DNA of 64,000 bases from an uncultured Flavobacteriaceae bacterium (GTDB taxonomy: Bacteria > Bacteroidota > Bacteroidia > Flavobacteriales > Flavobacteriaceae). The notes under the pieces were generated by a model. It did no database searches, was not told the DNA's origin, and saw only the letters and a program-made list of their open reading frames with translations. The DNA lies in contig CANNAC010000006.1 of assembly GCA_947502495.1 (NCBI GenBank), positions 62,001-126,000 of the forward strand, in the 5' to 3' direction. The position numbers and the translations under genes were made by a program. This document shows positions 44,923 through 55,561 of this stretch, piece by piece; the stretch's first letter is position 1, and each line of letters begins with the position of its first letter.

Positions 44923-45539
44923 TATTTTCTAATAATTACATAAGCGTTTTTATGACCAGGAACACATCCTTTAACCACAAGTAGATTCTTATCAGCAACT
45001 ACTTTTAAAACTCTTAAATTTTGAACTTTTACTGTGTCTCCACCCATTCTACCTGCCATTTTCATTCCCTTGAATACTCTCGCAGGATATGAAGCAGCAC
45101 CAATAGAACCTGGAGCTCTTAAACGGTTGTGTTGACCGTGCGTTGCTTGACCAACTCCGGCAAATCCATGACGTTTTACAACCCCTTGAAATCCTTTACC
45201 TTTTGAAGTTCCAGCTACATCAACAAACTCACCTTCTGTAAAGTGTTCTACTGTTATAGCATCTCCTAATTTGTACTCCGCATCAAAACCTTGAAATTCA
45301 ACGATTTTACGCTTAACAGAAGTACCCGCTTTTTTAGCATGACCTAAGTCAGCTTTAGTAGCGCTCTTTTCTGTCGCGTCATCGAAACCAAGTTGAATGG
45401 CTTCATAACCATCAACTTCTTCAGTTCTGACTTGGGTAACGATACATGGCCCAGCTTCGATTACTGTACAAGGAATATTTTTCCCGTTTTCATCAAAGAT
45501 GCTGGTCATACCGATTTTCTTTCCAATTAACCCAGACAT
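44922..45539 (-). CDS. rplC: 50S ribosomal protein L3
   Basis: Early-assembly protein reaching the peptidyl transferase centre; 205 residues. It begins [20 protein letters not shown], with the signature [20 protein letters not shown] and [20 protein letters not shown] in the conserved order. It starts 120 bases after the rpsJ stop; that gap contains two hairpins, one with terminator features. Confidence 0.97.
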   Translation of the reverse strand: MSGLIGKKIGMTSIFDENGKNIPCTVIEAGPCIVTQVRTEEVDGYEAIQLGFDDATEKSATKADLGHAKKAGTSVKRKIVEFQGFDAEYKLGDAITVEHFTEGEFVDVAGTSKGKGFQGVVKRHGFAGVGQATHGQHNRLRAPGSIGAASYPARVFKGMKMAGRMGGDTVKVQNLRVLKVVADKNLLVVKGCVPGHKNAYVIIRK

Positions 45540-45576
45540 ATTATTATTTATTTATTTGTTACTATTTATAAAAAAA

Positions 45577-45604
45577 CAAGGCTGAAAAATACGTTTCAGC
45601 CTTG
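45577..45604 (-). terminator. Terminator or attenuator between rpsJ and rplC
   Basis: Perfect 11-pair stem CAAGGCTGAAA with TTTCAGCCTTG and a six-base loop, followed on the minus strand by seven T. It is a complete rho-independent terminator inside the ribosomal operon, 37 bases before the rplC ATG. No consensus promoter follows it, which favours an attenuator. Confidence 0.82.
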
Positions 45605-45625
45605 AATTGTATTTTTACCGTTTTT

Positions 45626-45643
45626 CCTTAACCATCGTTAAGG
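45626..45643 (-). other. Second hairpin in the rpsJ-rplC leader
   Basis: Stem CCTTAAC with GTTAAGG, four-base loop, 21 bases upstream of the terminator stem on the transcript. With the terminator it makes a compact structured leader. Confidence 0.55.
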
Positions 45644-45659
45644 ACATGTAAGTTTAAAC

Positions 45660-45965
45660 TTAAACTTTGATCTCTACTTCAACACCACTTGGCAACTCTA
45701 ATTTCATTAGAGCGTCAATTGTTTTAGAAGATGAAGAGTAAATATCTAATAAACGCTTATAAGAGCTTAATTGAAATTGTTCTCTTGACTTCTTGTTTAC
45801 GTGAGGTGAACGTAATACAGTGAAAATCTTCTTGTGTGTTGGTAATGGAATTGGTCCAGTTACAACAGCACCTGTACTTTTTACCGTTTTTACAATCTTT
45901 TCAGCAGACTTGTCTACTAAGTTATGATCGTAAGACTTTAATTTGATTCTAATTTTTTGACTCAT
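45660..45965 (-). CDS. rpsJ: 30S ribosomal protein S10
   Basis: Head protein that doubles as the NusE antitermination factor; 101 residues. It begins [20 protein letters not shown] and has [20 protein letters not shown] and [20 protein letters not shown]. It directly follows fusA (12 bases), so the str and S10 groups are joined here, but the leader before rplC may separate them functionally. Confidence 0.98.
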   Translation of the reverse strand: MSQKIRIKLKSYDHNLVDKSAEKIVKTVKSTGAVVTGPIPLPTHKKIFTVLRSPHVNKKSREQFQLSSYKRLLDIYSSSSKTIDALMKLELPSGVEVEIKV

Positions 45966-45977
45966 TTTCTTAACTTT

Positions 45978-48104
45978 TTAAGATTGTTCTCCTTTAGCTG
46001 CTTTGATAACTTCTTCAGATACATTTGAAGGTGTTTCTGCATAGTGTGAAAATTCCATAGTAGAAGTTGCTCTACCAGATGATAATGTTCTTAATGTAGT
46101 TACATAACCGAACATTTCAGATAATGGCACAGTAGCTTTTACAGTTTTTGCACCAGCTCTATCACCCATATCACTCATTTGACCTCTTCTTCTATTTAAA
46201 TCACCAACAATATCACCCATGTTTTCTTCTGGTGTAATCACCTCCAATTTCATGATTGGTTCCATTATAACCGCTTTAGCTGCTTTTGCTGAATTTTTAA
46301 ATCCAAGTTTAGCTGCTAATTCGAATGATAACTGATCTGAATCGACATCGTGATAAGATCCATCTCTTAATGTAACTTTCATTGCGTCTACTTCAAAACC
46401 TGCTAATGGTCCGTTAGCCATTGCCATTTTAAATCCTTTTTCAATAGAAGGGATAAATTCTTTAGGAACGTTACCACCTTTAATTACAGATTCAAATTGA
46501 AGACCTACAACACCTTCGTCTGCTGGTTCAATCGTAAATACGATATCAGCAAACTTACCACGACCACCAGATTGTTTCTTATAAACTTCTCTATGATCAG
46601 CAGCTTGTGTAATAGCCTCTTTATATTCCACTTGTGGTTGCCCTTGATTGACTTCTACTTTAAACTCACGTCTTAAACGATCTACAATTACATCTAAGTG
46701 AAGTTCACCCATTCCTGAAATAATAGTCTGTCCTGAAGCTTCGTCTGAACGTACAGTAAACGTAGGATCTTCTTCAGCTAATTTAGCTAAGCCCATTCCT
46801 AATTTATCTACATCCGCTTTTGTCTTAGGTTCTACCGCGATACCAATTACTGGATCTGGGAAGTCCATAGATTCAAGAACAATAGGATGGTCTTGAGCAG
46901 ATAATGTATCTCCTGTTTTGATAGATTTAAATCCAACAGCAGCACCAATATCTCCAGCTTCTATATAATCAATTGCATTTTGCTTGTTTGCATGCATTTG
47001 GTAGATACGTGAAATACGTTCTTTTTTACCAGAACGGTTATTTAACACATAAGAACCTGCATCTAAACGACCAGAATATGCTCTAAAGAAAGCTAAACGT
47101 CCTACGAAAGGATCGGTAGCAATTTTAAAAGCTAATGCCGCAAAAGGCTCGTCTACACTAGGCTTACGAATCTCTTCTTTATCTGTTTCTGGGTTCACAC
47201 CAACAATACCTTCCTTATCCATAGGAGAAGGTAAGTAACGACATACAGCATCTAATAAGAACTGTACCCCTTTGTTTTTAAATGCAGAACCACAAATCAT
47301 TGGAATGATAGCCATATCCATTACAGCAGCTCTAAGTGCAGCATGCACCTCTTCTTCTGTAATAGAATTTTCATCTTCCATGTATTTTTCTAATAAATTC
47401 TCGTCGTAACTTGCTACTTCTTCAATAAGTTTACCACGAAGAACTCTAGCTTCTTCTTTTAGCTCTTCAGGAATATCAACAACATCAAATGTTGCTCCCA
47501 TACCTTCTTCATGCCAAACGATCGCTCTATTCTTAACTAAATCAACGATACCTTTAAAGTTCTCTTCGTCACCAATGTTTAAAACAATAGGTACTGCATT
47601 AGAACCTAACATTTCTTTAACTTGACCACAAACCATCATAAAATCAGATCCTTGACGGTCCATTTTATTAACGAAACCAATTCTTGGCACTTTATAGTTA
47701 TCTGCTAGTCTCCAGTTAGTTTCAGATTGCGGCTCAACACCATCAACTGCACTAAATAAGAATACTAAACCATCTAATACACGTAAAGAACGATTTACTT
47801 CTACCGTAAAATCTACGTGACCTGGAGTATCAATAATATTAAAGTGATAATCCTTTGTATCTGGAAGAACTTGAGCGTTCTCCTTTGGAAACTGCCATGT
47901 ACATGTTGTAGCAGCAGACGTAATAGTAATACCACGTTCTTGCTCTTGCTCCATCCAGTCCATTGTCGCAGCACCATCATGTACTTCACCAATTTTATGT
48001 GAAACTCCTGTATAATAAAGAATACGCTCTGTTGTTGTTGTTTTACCAGCATCAATATGAGCAGCAATTCCAATATTTCTTGTATATTTTAAATCTCTTG
48101 CCAT
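45978..48104 (-). CDS. fusA: Elongation factor G
   Basis: GTPase for ribosome translocation; 708 residues. G1 loop [19 protein letters not shown], switch motif [19 protein letters not shown]3 DTPGHVDF and G4 NKMDR are present, followed by domains II to V with [18 protein letters not shown] in domain III. Its place in rpsL-rpsG-fusA marks it as the main translational EF-G. No tuf gene follows it here. Confidence 0.98.
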   Translation of the reverse strand: MARDLKYTRNIGIAAHIDAGKTTTTERILYYTGVSHKIGEVHDGAATMDWMEQEQERGITITSAATTCTWQFPKENAQVLPDTKDYHFNIIDTPGHVDFTVEVNRSLRVLDGLVFLFSAVDGVEPQSETNWRLADNYKVPRIGFVNKMDRQGSDFMMVCGQVKEMLGSNAVPIVLNIGDEENFKGIVDLVKNRAIVWHEEGMGATFDVVDIPEELKEEARVLRGKLIEEVASYDENLLEKYMEDENSITEEEVHAALRAAVMDMAIIPMICGSAFKNKGVQFLLDAVCRYLPSPMDKEGIVGVNPETDKEEIRKPSVDEPFAALAFKIATDPFVGRLAFFRAYSGRLDAGSYVLNNRSGKKERISRIYQMHANKQNAIDYIEAGDIGAAVGFKSIKTGDTLSAQDHPIVLESMDFPDPVIGIAVEPKTKADVDKLGMGLAKLAEEDPTFTVRSDEASGQTIISGMGELHLDVIVDRLRREFKVEVNQGQPQVEYKEAITQAADHREVYKKQSGGRGKFADIVFTIEPADEGVVGLQFESVIKGGNVPKEFIPSIEKGFKMAMANGPLAGFEVDAMKVTLRDGSYHDVDSDQLSFELAAKLGFKNSAKAAKAVIMEPIMKLEVITPEENMGDIVGDLNRRRGQMSDMGDRAGAKTVKATVPLSEMFGYVTTLRTLSSGRATSTMEFSHYAETPSNVSEEVIKAAKGEQS

Positions 48105-48107
48105 TTC

Positions 48108-48584
48108 TTAAAATCTAAAGTGAGAGAATGCTTTATTTGCTTCTGCCATTTTATGCGTGTCAGTACGCTTTTTAACAGCTGCTCCTTCTTCTTTAGCTGC
48201 TGCTAAAACCTCTGAAGCTAAACGTTGTGCCATAGATTTCTCATTTCTTTTACGAGAATAACTAATTAACCACTTCATTGCTGTAGATACTTTTCTATCT
48301 GGACGGATTTGCATTGGAATTTGAAATGTTGCACCACCTACTCTACGACTACGTACTTCTACGTGAGGCATAACGTTAGATAACGCTTCTTTCCAAATTT
48401 CTAAAGCTGTCTTCTCGTCGTCTGTTTTCTTTTCTTCTACGATAGCTATTGCATCATAAAATACTTTAAAAGCTATAGACTTTTTACCATCCCACATCAT
48501 CATATTAACGAAACGAGTTACTAACTGGTCGTTAAATTTTGGATCTGGCAAAAGCGGTCTTTTCTTCGCTGCTCTTTTTCTCAT
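48108..48584 (-). CDS. rpsG: 30S ribosomal protein S7
   Basis: Head assembly initiator; 158 residues. It begins [19 protein letters not shown] and has [39 protein letters not shown] and the C-terminal [15 protein letters not shown]. It is three bases before fusA. Confidence 0.98.
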   Translation of the reverse strand: MRKRAAKKRPLLPDPKFNDQLVTRFVNMMMWDGKKSIAFKVFYDAIAIVEEKKTDDEKTALEIWKEALSNVMPHVEVRSRRVGGATFQIPMQIRPDRKVSTAMKWLISYSRKRNEKSMAQRLASEVLAAAKEEGAAVKKRTDTHKMAEANKAFSHFRF

Positions 48585-48605
48585 GTCTTCTTCTTAAAGT
48601 TTAAA

Positions 48606-48980
48606 TTACTTCTTAGGGCGTTTTGCACCATACTTAGATCTACGTTGCGTTCTACCTGCAACACCTGCTGTGTCTAAGGCACCACGAACGATGTGATATC
48701 TAACTCCTGGCAAATCTTTTACCCTTCCACCTCTAACCAATACTATCGAGTGCTCTTGTAAATTGTGTCCTTCACCACCGATGTATGCATTAACCTCGTT
48801 ACCGTTTGTTAAACGAACCCTTGCTACCTTACGCATTGCTGAGTTAGGTTTTTTAGGTGTCGTCGTGTAAACACGAGTACACACACCACGTCTTTGTGGA
48901 CACGAATCTAAAGCAGCCGATTTACTCTTCTTGGTTATTTTGGCTCTTCCTTTTCGTACTAATTGTGAAATTGTTGGCAT
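48606..48980 (-). CDS. rpsL: 30S ribosomal protein S12
   Basis: Decoding-centre protein; 124 residues, first gene of the cluster. It begins [20 protein letters not shown], with [20 protein letters not shown] and [19 protein letters not shown]. The lysines of TPKKPNS and RVKDLPG, where streptomycin-resistance changes usually occur, are the wild type. A consensus promoter lies 45 bases upstream. Confidence 0.98.
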   Translation of the reverse strand: MPTISQLVRKGRAKITKKSKSAALDSCPQRRGVCTRVYTTTPKKPNSAMRKVARVRLTNGNEVNAYIGGEGHNLQEHSIVLVRGGRVKDLPGVRYHIVRGALDTAGVAGRTQRRSKYGAKRPKK

Positions 48981-49006
48981 ATATATTATATATAATTTTT
49001 TAAAGT

Positions 49007-49020
49007 CCTCTTCTTAGAGG
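49007..49020 (-). other. Small hairpin in the rpsL leader
   Basis: CCTCT-AAGA-AGAGG on the minus strand, about 27 bases before the rpsL ATG, near the predicted 5' end of the transcript. It could stabilise or regulate the leader. Confidence 0.4.
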
Positions 49021-49024
49021 GCTG

Positions 49025-49054
49025 CAAATGTAACAATTAATTTAAAAATATCAA
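49025..49054 (-). promoter_or_regulatory. Promoter of the rpsL-rpsG-fusA-rpsJ unit
   Basis: On the minus strand TTG (49054-49052), 19 bases, TACATTTG (49032-49025), matching the Bacteroidota housekeeping promoter in both boxes. Predicted leader about 38 bases. Confidence 0.72.
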
Positions 49055-49161
49055 ACTACAACGCATTAATTTTTCACTTAAATTAAAATTTAGGTTTCCA
49101 TCTATATTAAATATGTTGTTTTTCCGTTAGATTTACACAATAAAAAAGTTTTCATAAACCT

Positions 49162-50856
49162 GTGTCTAAATCTTTCTTTTTATCGTTTATTGTATGTATT
49201 CTATTTTCTTCGGAAGCCATTAGTCAAAACTTCCATTTAAAAGTTGTTGGAGAATCTGAATTCGAAACCCACATTCTAGATTCTATTTCTTACCGAAAGA
49301 CGCATATCGATTTAAACACTATTAAACAGGAAGTAGATTCGCTTCAGAAAAATTTATTCCAAATTGGATATATTGAAAACGAATTCAAAAGATTAAAGAA
49401 AGAAAACGATTCCTCCTATTTAGCATTTTTCCGTTTAAAACATATATATAAGGACATCCATATATATTACGAAGAAGCTTTTGTTAAAAAATCTATTCTT
49501 CAACAAGTTTCCAACCAAGTTTATGATGACTATTTCGTTTTACCTTTTAATAGTATCGAAAATTCCCTTTATTCCATAAACACCAAAATTAGCGATCTAG
49601 GTTTTCCTTTTAGTGAAATTCAACTTCAAGATATTTCTATAAAAAACAAAACCTCTCTACAGGCATCTTTAGCTTTAAAAGAAACTTCCAATAAAAGAAG
49701 TATCGATAAAATTATTTTAAAGGGTTATGAGAAATTCCCGAAATCTTATTTAAACCATTATTTAAAATTAAAAAGGAACAAAACATTCAATCTTTCTGAA
49801 ATCAAAAAAAAGACCGAGGTACTAAAAGAATTAAAATTTGCAAGTCAGATTAAAGAACCCGAAGTTTTATTTACAAAAGACTCGACTATCTTATATCTCT
49901 ATCTAAAAAAAGCAAAAAGCAATAACTTTGATGGATTTTTAGGATTTGGAACCAATGAAGCCACCAGCAAAATTGATTTTAATGGATACCTTAATTTAAA
50001 TCTTAACAACAATCTAAATACTGGAGAATCTTTTCAACTGATTTATAAGAGTGATGAAAATGATCAAAAAACATTCAACGCTAATTTAAGCTTACCTTAT
50101 TTATTTAATTCTCCACTGGGCGCTGAAGTTGGTTTACAAATTTTCAAGAAAGATTCATCCTTTACCACCGTGAATCAAATTGCTAAATTATTTTATCAAA
50201 TAAATCCGCAAACAAAAATTCACCTCGGAATTAATAGTACACAATCTAACAGTCTCCTAAGCGAAGTAAATAGTTTGCCAGAAATACAAGACTACAACTC
50301 CAACATGTACAATTTAAGGTTTACCTACAATAAACTTCAAAACAACTTTCTATTTAACAAGAATCTATTTTTAGCAATTGAAGTGGGCAATGGAAAAAGA
50401 AGCTTTACAAATACCACTGAAAATCAAACACTATTATATATAGATGCTTTTAAGATTTTTAACTTAAACAATAAAAACAGTGCCTATATACGAATTAATG
50501 GTTCTGGTTTATTTTCGGAGAACTATTTAGAAAATGAGTTATTTCGATTTGGTGGTATAAACTCGATACGAGGTTTTGAAGAAAACAGTCTTACTGCTTC
50601 GTTATATGCGCTAACCAACACCGAATACCGATACCAACTAAGTAACTCCTTATATATACACTCCATTATTGATTTTGCTTACTTAGAAAACGACTTAACC
50701 ATCCAAAAGGAAAAACTATATGGTTTTGGCTTTGGTTTTGGGCTATTAACTAAAGCTGGATTACTCAAATTCAACTACGCTAATGGTAAAAGCGAAAATC
50801 AGAAATTTAAATTCTCGAATTCCAAAATACACCTAAGCTTAACAGCTATTTTTTAA
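49162..50856 (+). CDS. Omp85/BamA-like outer-membrane protein, GTG start
   Basis: A 564-residue outer-membrane protein. Signal peptide to about residue 22 (EAISQ), then POTRA-like segments (about 25-245) and a 16-strand-type barrel. The barrel carries the Omp85 motif SIRGFEENSL and GFGFGFGLLTKAGLLKFNYA and ends in Phe (LTAIF). At this length it is far shorter than BamA and resembles TamA-like or surface-antigen relatives of unknown cargo. An in-frame TAA at 49141 excludes any upstream ATG, so translation must start at GTG 49162, unusual in this window. Confidence 0.82.
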   Translation: MSKSFFLSFIVCILFSSEAISQNFHLKVVGESEFETHILDSISYRKTHIDLNTIKQEVDSLQKNLFQIGYIENEFKRLKKENDSSYLAFFRLKHIYKDIHIYYEEAFVKKSILQQVSNQVYDDYFVLPFNSIENSLYSINTKISDLGFPFSEIQLQDISIKNKTSLQASLALKETSNKRSIDKIILKGYEKFPKSYLNHYLKLKRNKTFNLSEIKKKTEVLKELKFASQIKEPEVLFTKDSTILYLYLKKAKSNNFDGFLGFGTNEATSKIDFNGYLNLNLNNNLNTGESFQLIYKSDENDQKTFNANLSLPYLFNSPLGAEVGLQIFKKDSSFTTVNQIAKLFYQINPQTKIHLGINSTQSNSLLSEVNSLPEIQDYNSNMYNLRFTYNKLQNNFLFNKNLFLAIEVGNGKRSFTNTTENQTLLYIDAFKIFNLNNKNSAYIRINGSGLFSENYLENELFRFGGINSIRGFEENSLTASLYALTNTEYRYQLSNSLYIHSIIDFAYLENDLTIQKEKLYGFGFGFGLLTKAGLLKFNYANGKSENQKFKFSNSKIHLSLTAIF

Positions 50857-50976
50857 CTAAATATTGGCCATAAAAGTGTTGTTTTGAAAAAAAAATCAAA
50901 ATTTTAACCAATTATTATTGTTTTATTAACTTTTTATTATGATTTTTGGCATAGACTAATTCAAATAAAATATAAA

Positions 50977-53900
50977 ATGAAAACAAAGTTTAGTGGAATT
51001 TTAACGCTATTACTGGCGTTTGTTGTGCAATTTACGTTTGCACAAGAAAAAACAATTTCGGGAACAGTTTCTGATGAAAACGGTTTGCCTCTTCCAACGG
51101 CAACTGTAATTATTCAAGGAACTACTACTGGGGCATCAACGGATTTTGATGGTAATTATACCATTAATGCAAAACAAGGTGATGTTTTAATTTTTAGTTA
51201 TGTTGGTTATTCAAACCAAACAAAAACTGTAGGTGCATCTAACAAAATAGATGCTTCTTTAGAACCAGACAACACTTTAGATGAAGTTGTTGTAACTGCT
51301 CTTGGTATTAAAAAATCTGAGAAAGCAATTGGTTATTCAGTACAAAAAGTATCTGGTGAAGGTCTTACTGAAGCTAGAGAAGGTAACTTAGTAAATGCAC
51401 TTTCTGGTAAAGCTGCAGGTATCCAAGTTACAAACAGTTCAGGTAGTGTAGGTGCTTCTTCAAGAATAGTATTAAGAGGTAACTCTACTATTACAGGAAA
51501 CAACCAACCTTTATTTGTTGTCGATGGTGTGCCTTTAGATAACTCTTCTTATAGTGGAGCAACTTCTACTGGTGGAGCTGATTTACCAAATGGTGCTTCG
51601 GATATCAATCCAGATGACATTGAGTCTATTTCTGTATTAAAGGGGCCTAATGCTGCTGCTTTATACGGTGTACGTGGAGCAAATGGAGTTATCGTAATTA
51701 CTACCAAGTCTGGTAGTAGTAAAGATGGTTCTTTCTCTGTTAGTGTTAATTCTAACGCAAGTTTTTCTAACCCTTTAAAATTACCTTCTTACCAAAACTC
51801 TTATGGACAAGGTTCAGATAATAGTTATTTCGAGTTTGTAGATGGTGCTAATGGTGGTATTAATGATGGTGTTGATGAAAGTTGGGGTCCAGCTTTAGAT
51901 ACAGGATTAGAATTTATCCAATGGGATTCTCAATTAAACGGAGGTCAAGCTTTACCATGGGTATCGCATCCAGATAACGTAAAAGACTTTTTTGATACAG
52001 GAGTTGCTTTAAGTAACAGTATTACTGTAACTTCAGGTGGTGAAAAAGGATCCATGAGATTCTCTTTAGGTAAGTCTGAACAAGATGGTATGTTACCTTT
52101 TACAGAACTTAATAGATTAAACCTTGGTTTCAACGGTAAAATGGATTTAGGTAAAAAGTTCCATGCAGGAATGTCTGTAAGTTATATCAATACAGAAAGT
52201 GATAACTTACCAATTGGTGGTTATACAAATGAAAACCCAATGCAACAGTTTATCTGGTCTGCAAGACAGGTTAATTTCTCAGATTTTAAAGATTGGAGAA
52301 ACTTACCATTAGCAGCAGTAGGTACAGCAGCAGAAGGTACTCCATTAAACTGGAATGCAAACTTCCAAAACAATCCTTACTGGGTATTAGAAAACAACAG
52401 AAACACATTTGATAAAAATCGTTTCGTTGGTAATATTTTCTTTACTTATGATTTCTCAGATAAATTTTCTATCACTACAAAATACAGTAGAGATCAATAT
52501 ACACAATCTGAAAAAAGAATTAAAGCACAAGGATCTAACGAGAACCCTGATGGTTACTACGCAGAATTCAAAAGAGATTATGATGAAACTAACATAGAGT
52601 TATTATTATCTTATAACACCGATTTATCAGAAAGCTTTAGCTTATCTCTTAATGCTGGTACCAATGGAATGAAAAGAAATTATTCTTCTTTAATTGGTGA
52701 AGCTACTCAATTAGAGTTACCTGGTTTATATAACTTATCTAATATCAAAACTGGTGCAACACCAACATACTTCAATACTACTAGTAATAGAAGAATTAAT
52801 AGTGTGTACGGATTTGGATCTATTGGATATAACGATTACTTATTCTTAGAATTCTCTGGAAGAAATGACTGGGCTTCAGTATTGCCTGTACAAAACAATT
52901 CTTTCTTTTACCCTTCTGTTTCTTTATCTGCAATTGTTTCAGATATGGTGGACTTAGATGGATCTAAAATCGATTACTTAAAAGTAAGAGGTGGTTGGTC
53001 TAAAGTAGGTAGTACTGGTGCATTAGGACCATACAACTTAAATCAAACCTATAATTTAGCAAATAATGCTTTTGGTAACTTAGCATCTACTCCTAACACA
53101 AGGTTTAATGATGATTTAACTCCTGAGTCTGTAACTGGTTTTGAAGCTGGTATTGATGTAAGAATGTTTAAAAGTAGAATTAAATTTAGTGCAACTTACT
53201 ATGATCAATTAAGTGAAGACTTAATTTTACCTATTCAATTAACTGCAGCAACAGGACAAACAAGTGCTTGGAAAAATGCAGGAGAAATGTCTAATAAAGG
53301 TATTGAATTATCTTTAGGTGCAACTATCGTACAAAATGACAACTTTAACCTTGGAGTAGATTTAAACTGGGCTAAAAACGAAAATGAAGTAATTTCATTA
53401 GGAGGTTTAGATTCTTATATCTTAGGAGGTCAATGGGGAGCTAGATTAGAAGCTAGACCAGGACTACCTTATGGAGTTCTTGTAGGTAGAGACTTTGAAA
53501 GAGATGATTCTGGACAAGTAATTTACCAAAATGGATTAGCTGTTGTAGATTCAGAATACAAAGTATTAGGAGATATAGCACCAGATTGGACAGGTGGTAT
53601 GAGTATTAACATGGAGTATAAAGGAATTACATTAAGTACATTAGTTGACGCTAAAATTGGTGGTGAATTACACAGTATGAGTTATGCTTGGGGTAGATAT
53701 GCTGGTGTTTTAGATGAAACTCTTGAAGGTAGAGAAACTGGTATTGTAGGTAACGGTGTTATGTCTGATGGTGCAGGTGGATATGTTCCTAATACAGTAG
53801 TAGCTCCTGCTAAAGCATTCAACCAAGCTGCTTTTGGTAATGGTGTTGAAGAAAGTGCTATTTTTGATGCTTCTTATGTAAAATTAAGATCTGTATCTCT

Positions 53901-54114
53901 AGGGTATTCATTACCTCAAAGTTTACTAAAAGGAACTTTTATTACTAACGCTAAATTTGCTGTAGTAGGAAGAAACCTAGCTATATTATATTCTAACGTA
54001 CCACACATTGATCCAGAAACTGGTTTCAGTAGTGCTAATGGACAACAAGGTCAAGAATTTGGTCAAATCCCATCAGCTCGTAGTATTGGATTTAATGTTA
54101 ACTTATCATTCTAA
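50977..54114 (+). CDS. SusC/RagA family TonB-linked outer-membrane protein
   Basis: Outer-membrane importer of 1045 residues. Signal peptide (to about residue 22), carboxypeptidase-like regulatory domain (about 27-95), the SusC motif TLDEVVVTALGIKKSEKA, a plug with FVVDGVPLDNSS and SVLKGPNAAALYGVRGANGV, and a barrel ending IGFNVNLSF. It has no STN domain, so it should not signal to an anti-sigma factor. It is followed 11 bases later by its SusD partner, and the pair probably imports an oligomer with the help of surface lipoproteins. The substrate is unknown. Confidence 0.95.
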   Translation: MKTKFSGILTLLLAFVVQFTFAQEKTISGTVSDENGLPLPTATVIIQGTTTGASTDFDGNYTINAKQGDVLIFSYVGYSNQTKTVGASNKIDASLEPDNTLDEVVVTALGIKKSEKAIGYSVQKVSGEGLTEAREGNLVNALSGKAAGIQVTNSSGSVGASSRIVLRGNSTITGNNQPLFVVDGVPLDNSSYSGATSTGGADLPNGASDINPDDIESISVLKGPNAAALYGVRGANGVIVITTKSGSSKDGSFSVSVNSNASFSNPLKLPSYQNSYGQGSDNSYFEFVDGANGGINDGVDESWGPALDTGLEFIQWDSQLNGGQALPWVSHPDNVKDFFDTGVALSNSITVTSGGEKGSMRFSLGKSEQDGMLPFTELNRLNLGFNGKMDLGKKFHAGMSVSYINTESDNLPIGGYTNENPMQQFIWSARQVNFSDFKDWRNLPLAAVGTAAEGTPLNWNANFQNNPYWVLENNRNTFDKNRFVGNIFFTYDFSDKFSITTKYSRDQYTQSEKRIKAQGSNENPDGYYAEFKRDYDETNIELLLSYNTDLSESFSLSLNAGTNGMKRNYSSLIGEATQLELPGLYNLSNIKTGATPTYFNTTSNRRINSVYGFGSIGYNDYLFLEFSGRNDWASVLPVQNNSFFYPSVSLSAIVSDMVDLDGSKIDYLKVRGGWSKVGSTGALGPYNLNQTYNLANNAFGNLASTPNTRFNDDLTPESVTGFEAGIDVRMFKSRIKFSATYYDQLSEDLILPIQLTAATGQTSAWKNAGEMSNKGIELSLGATIVQNDNFNLGVDLNWAKNENEVISLGGLDSYILGGQWGARLEARPGLPYGVLVGRDFERDDSGQVIYQNGLAVVDSEYKVLGDIAPDWTGGMSINMEYKGITLSTLVDAKIGGELHSMSYAWGRYAGVLDETLEGRETGIVGNGVMSDGAGGYVPNTVVAPAKAFNQAAFGNGVEESAIFDASYVKLRSVSLGYSLPQSLLKGTFITNAKFAVVGRNLAILYSNVPHIDPETGFSSANGQQGQEFGQIPSARSIGFNVNLSF

Positions 54115-54125
54115 AAAAAAAAATC

Positions 54126-55544
54126 ATGAAAAACACAAAAATAATTTTTCTCCTATTTTTATCATTAGTTATTGCTAGCTGTGATAGTGACTTCGGAGAA
54201 GTAAATACAGATCCTGATAATGCGACGGAAGTTCCGGCACATTTATTATTAGGTAATATCATTAGAATTAACCAAAATGTTATCTATAACGCCCAAGGTG
54301 GTGGAGATATGGGTGAATGTTGGGCACAACATTGGTCTAAAGTACAGTACAACGATGAAGCACGATACGTGCCTAGACGTGGTGTAATAGATGGTATATG
54401 GAATAATCTTTATGCAGATGTATTAAGTGATGCAAAATCTATGTATGAATTAGCAGAAACAGAAGGTAACACAAACTTACAAGCTGTATCTTTAATCATG
54501 CAAGCGAACACTTTTCAAATCTTAACCGATTTATACGGGCCAATACCATTTGCTGAAGCATTAAACCCAAGTATCGAACAACCAGCTTACAGTACTTCTG
54601 AAGAAGTATATGCAGGTGTTATAGCGATGTTAGATCAAGCAGATGCTTTATTAGCTTCTGGTACTGGTGAGATAACTGCTACTTCTGATTTATTATATGC
54701 AGGAGATGTATCTAAATGGGTAAAATTAGGGAACTCTTTAAAGTTCAAAGCGTTAATGCGTTCTAATGGATCTGCTGCTCAATTACAAGCTTTAGTTACC
54801 GAAGGTGCTATGTTTGCTTCTAATGCTGATAGTGCAGAATTCGTGTATACTGCATTAGCTCCAGATGCGAATCCAATTTATGAAACTATAGTAGATGGAA
54901 ACAGAGCAGAATACAAAATTAATTCTGCAGTTGTAGATATCTTAACTGGTCTTAACGATCCTAGGTTAGATGTGTATGCTGGTTTAAACGCTGATGGAAA
55001 CATTGTTGGAAAACCTTCTGGTTATTCCAATTTACCTAACGAAGCTTTAGGGTATACTTATGGAAACATTAGTCCTTTAGGAGATAAATATTTAGACCCA
55101 ACATTACCTGGTGTAATCATGTCTTATGCGCAATTAAAATTACTTATGGCTGAAGCAGCTAATGAAGGTAAAATTGCTGGTGGTATTACTGCTGCTAAAA
55201 CGTATATGGATGAAGGTATTGCTGCCAACTTTGATTTTAATGGTGTTGCAGGAGCTGCAGGTTATGCTGCTACTATTAACTTGTTAAATCAAGCTAATGC
55301 AAGAGAAAAAATTGCAACGCAAGTTTGGATTGCATTATTTGGTCAAGGTTTTGAAACTTGGACGGAATGGAGAAGAACAGGATTTCCTGCTTTAACTCCT
55401 GCAATTGAAGGTGCTATATCAACTATTCCAACTAGATTATATTACCCAACAACGGAAGTATCTTTAAACCAAGAAAGTTATAATGCTGCTAAAGCAACTT
55501 TAAACAATGGTGATGAGTTAACTTCTACGTTATTCTGGCAATAA
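54126..55544 (+). CDS. SusD/RagB family nutrient-binding lipoprotein
   Basis: Surface lipoprotein of 472 residues that caps the SusC barrel. The signal peptide ends in the lipobox IASC (about Cys19). It matches the SusD-like group 2 proteins, with helical TPR-type segments (AVSLIMQANTFQILTDLYGP; QLKLLMAEAANEG) and ETWTEWRRTGFP near the C-terminus. Only 17 bases separate it from the next lipoprotein gene. No glycosidase, sulfatase or peptidase is encoded nearby, so substrate type is open. Confidence 0.93.
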   Translation: MKNTKIIFLLFLSLVIASCDSDFGEVNTDPDNATEVPAHLLLGNIIRINQNVIYNAQGGGDMGECWAQHWSKVQYNDEARYVPRRGVIDGIWNNLYADVLSDAKSMYELAETEGNTNLQAVSLIMQANTFQILTDLYGPIPFAEALNPSIEQPAYSTSEEVYAGVIAMLDQADALLASGTGEITATSDLLYAGDVSKWVKLGNSLKFKALMRSNGSAAQLQALVTEGAMFASNADSAEFVYTALAPDANPIYETIVDGNRAEYKINSAVVDILTGLNDPRLDVYAGLNADGNIVGKPSGYSNLPNEALGYTYGNISPLGDKYLDPTLPGVIMSYAQLKLLMAEAANEGKIAGGITAAKTYMDEGIAANFDFNGVAGAAGYAATINLLNQANAREKIATQVWIALFGQGFETWTEWRRTGFPALTPAIEGAISTIPTRLYYPTTEVSLNQESYNAAKATLNNGDELTSTLFWQ

Positions 55545-55561
55545 TCAAAAAAAAAGAAAAA

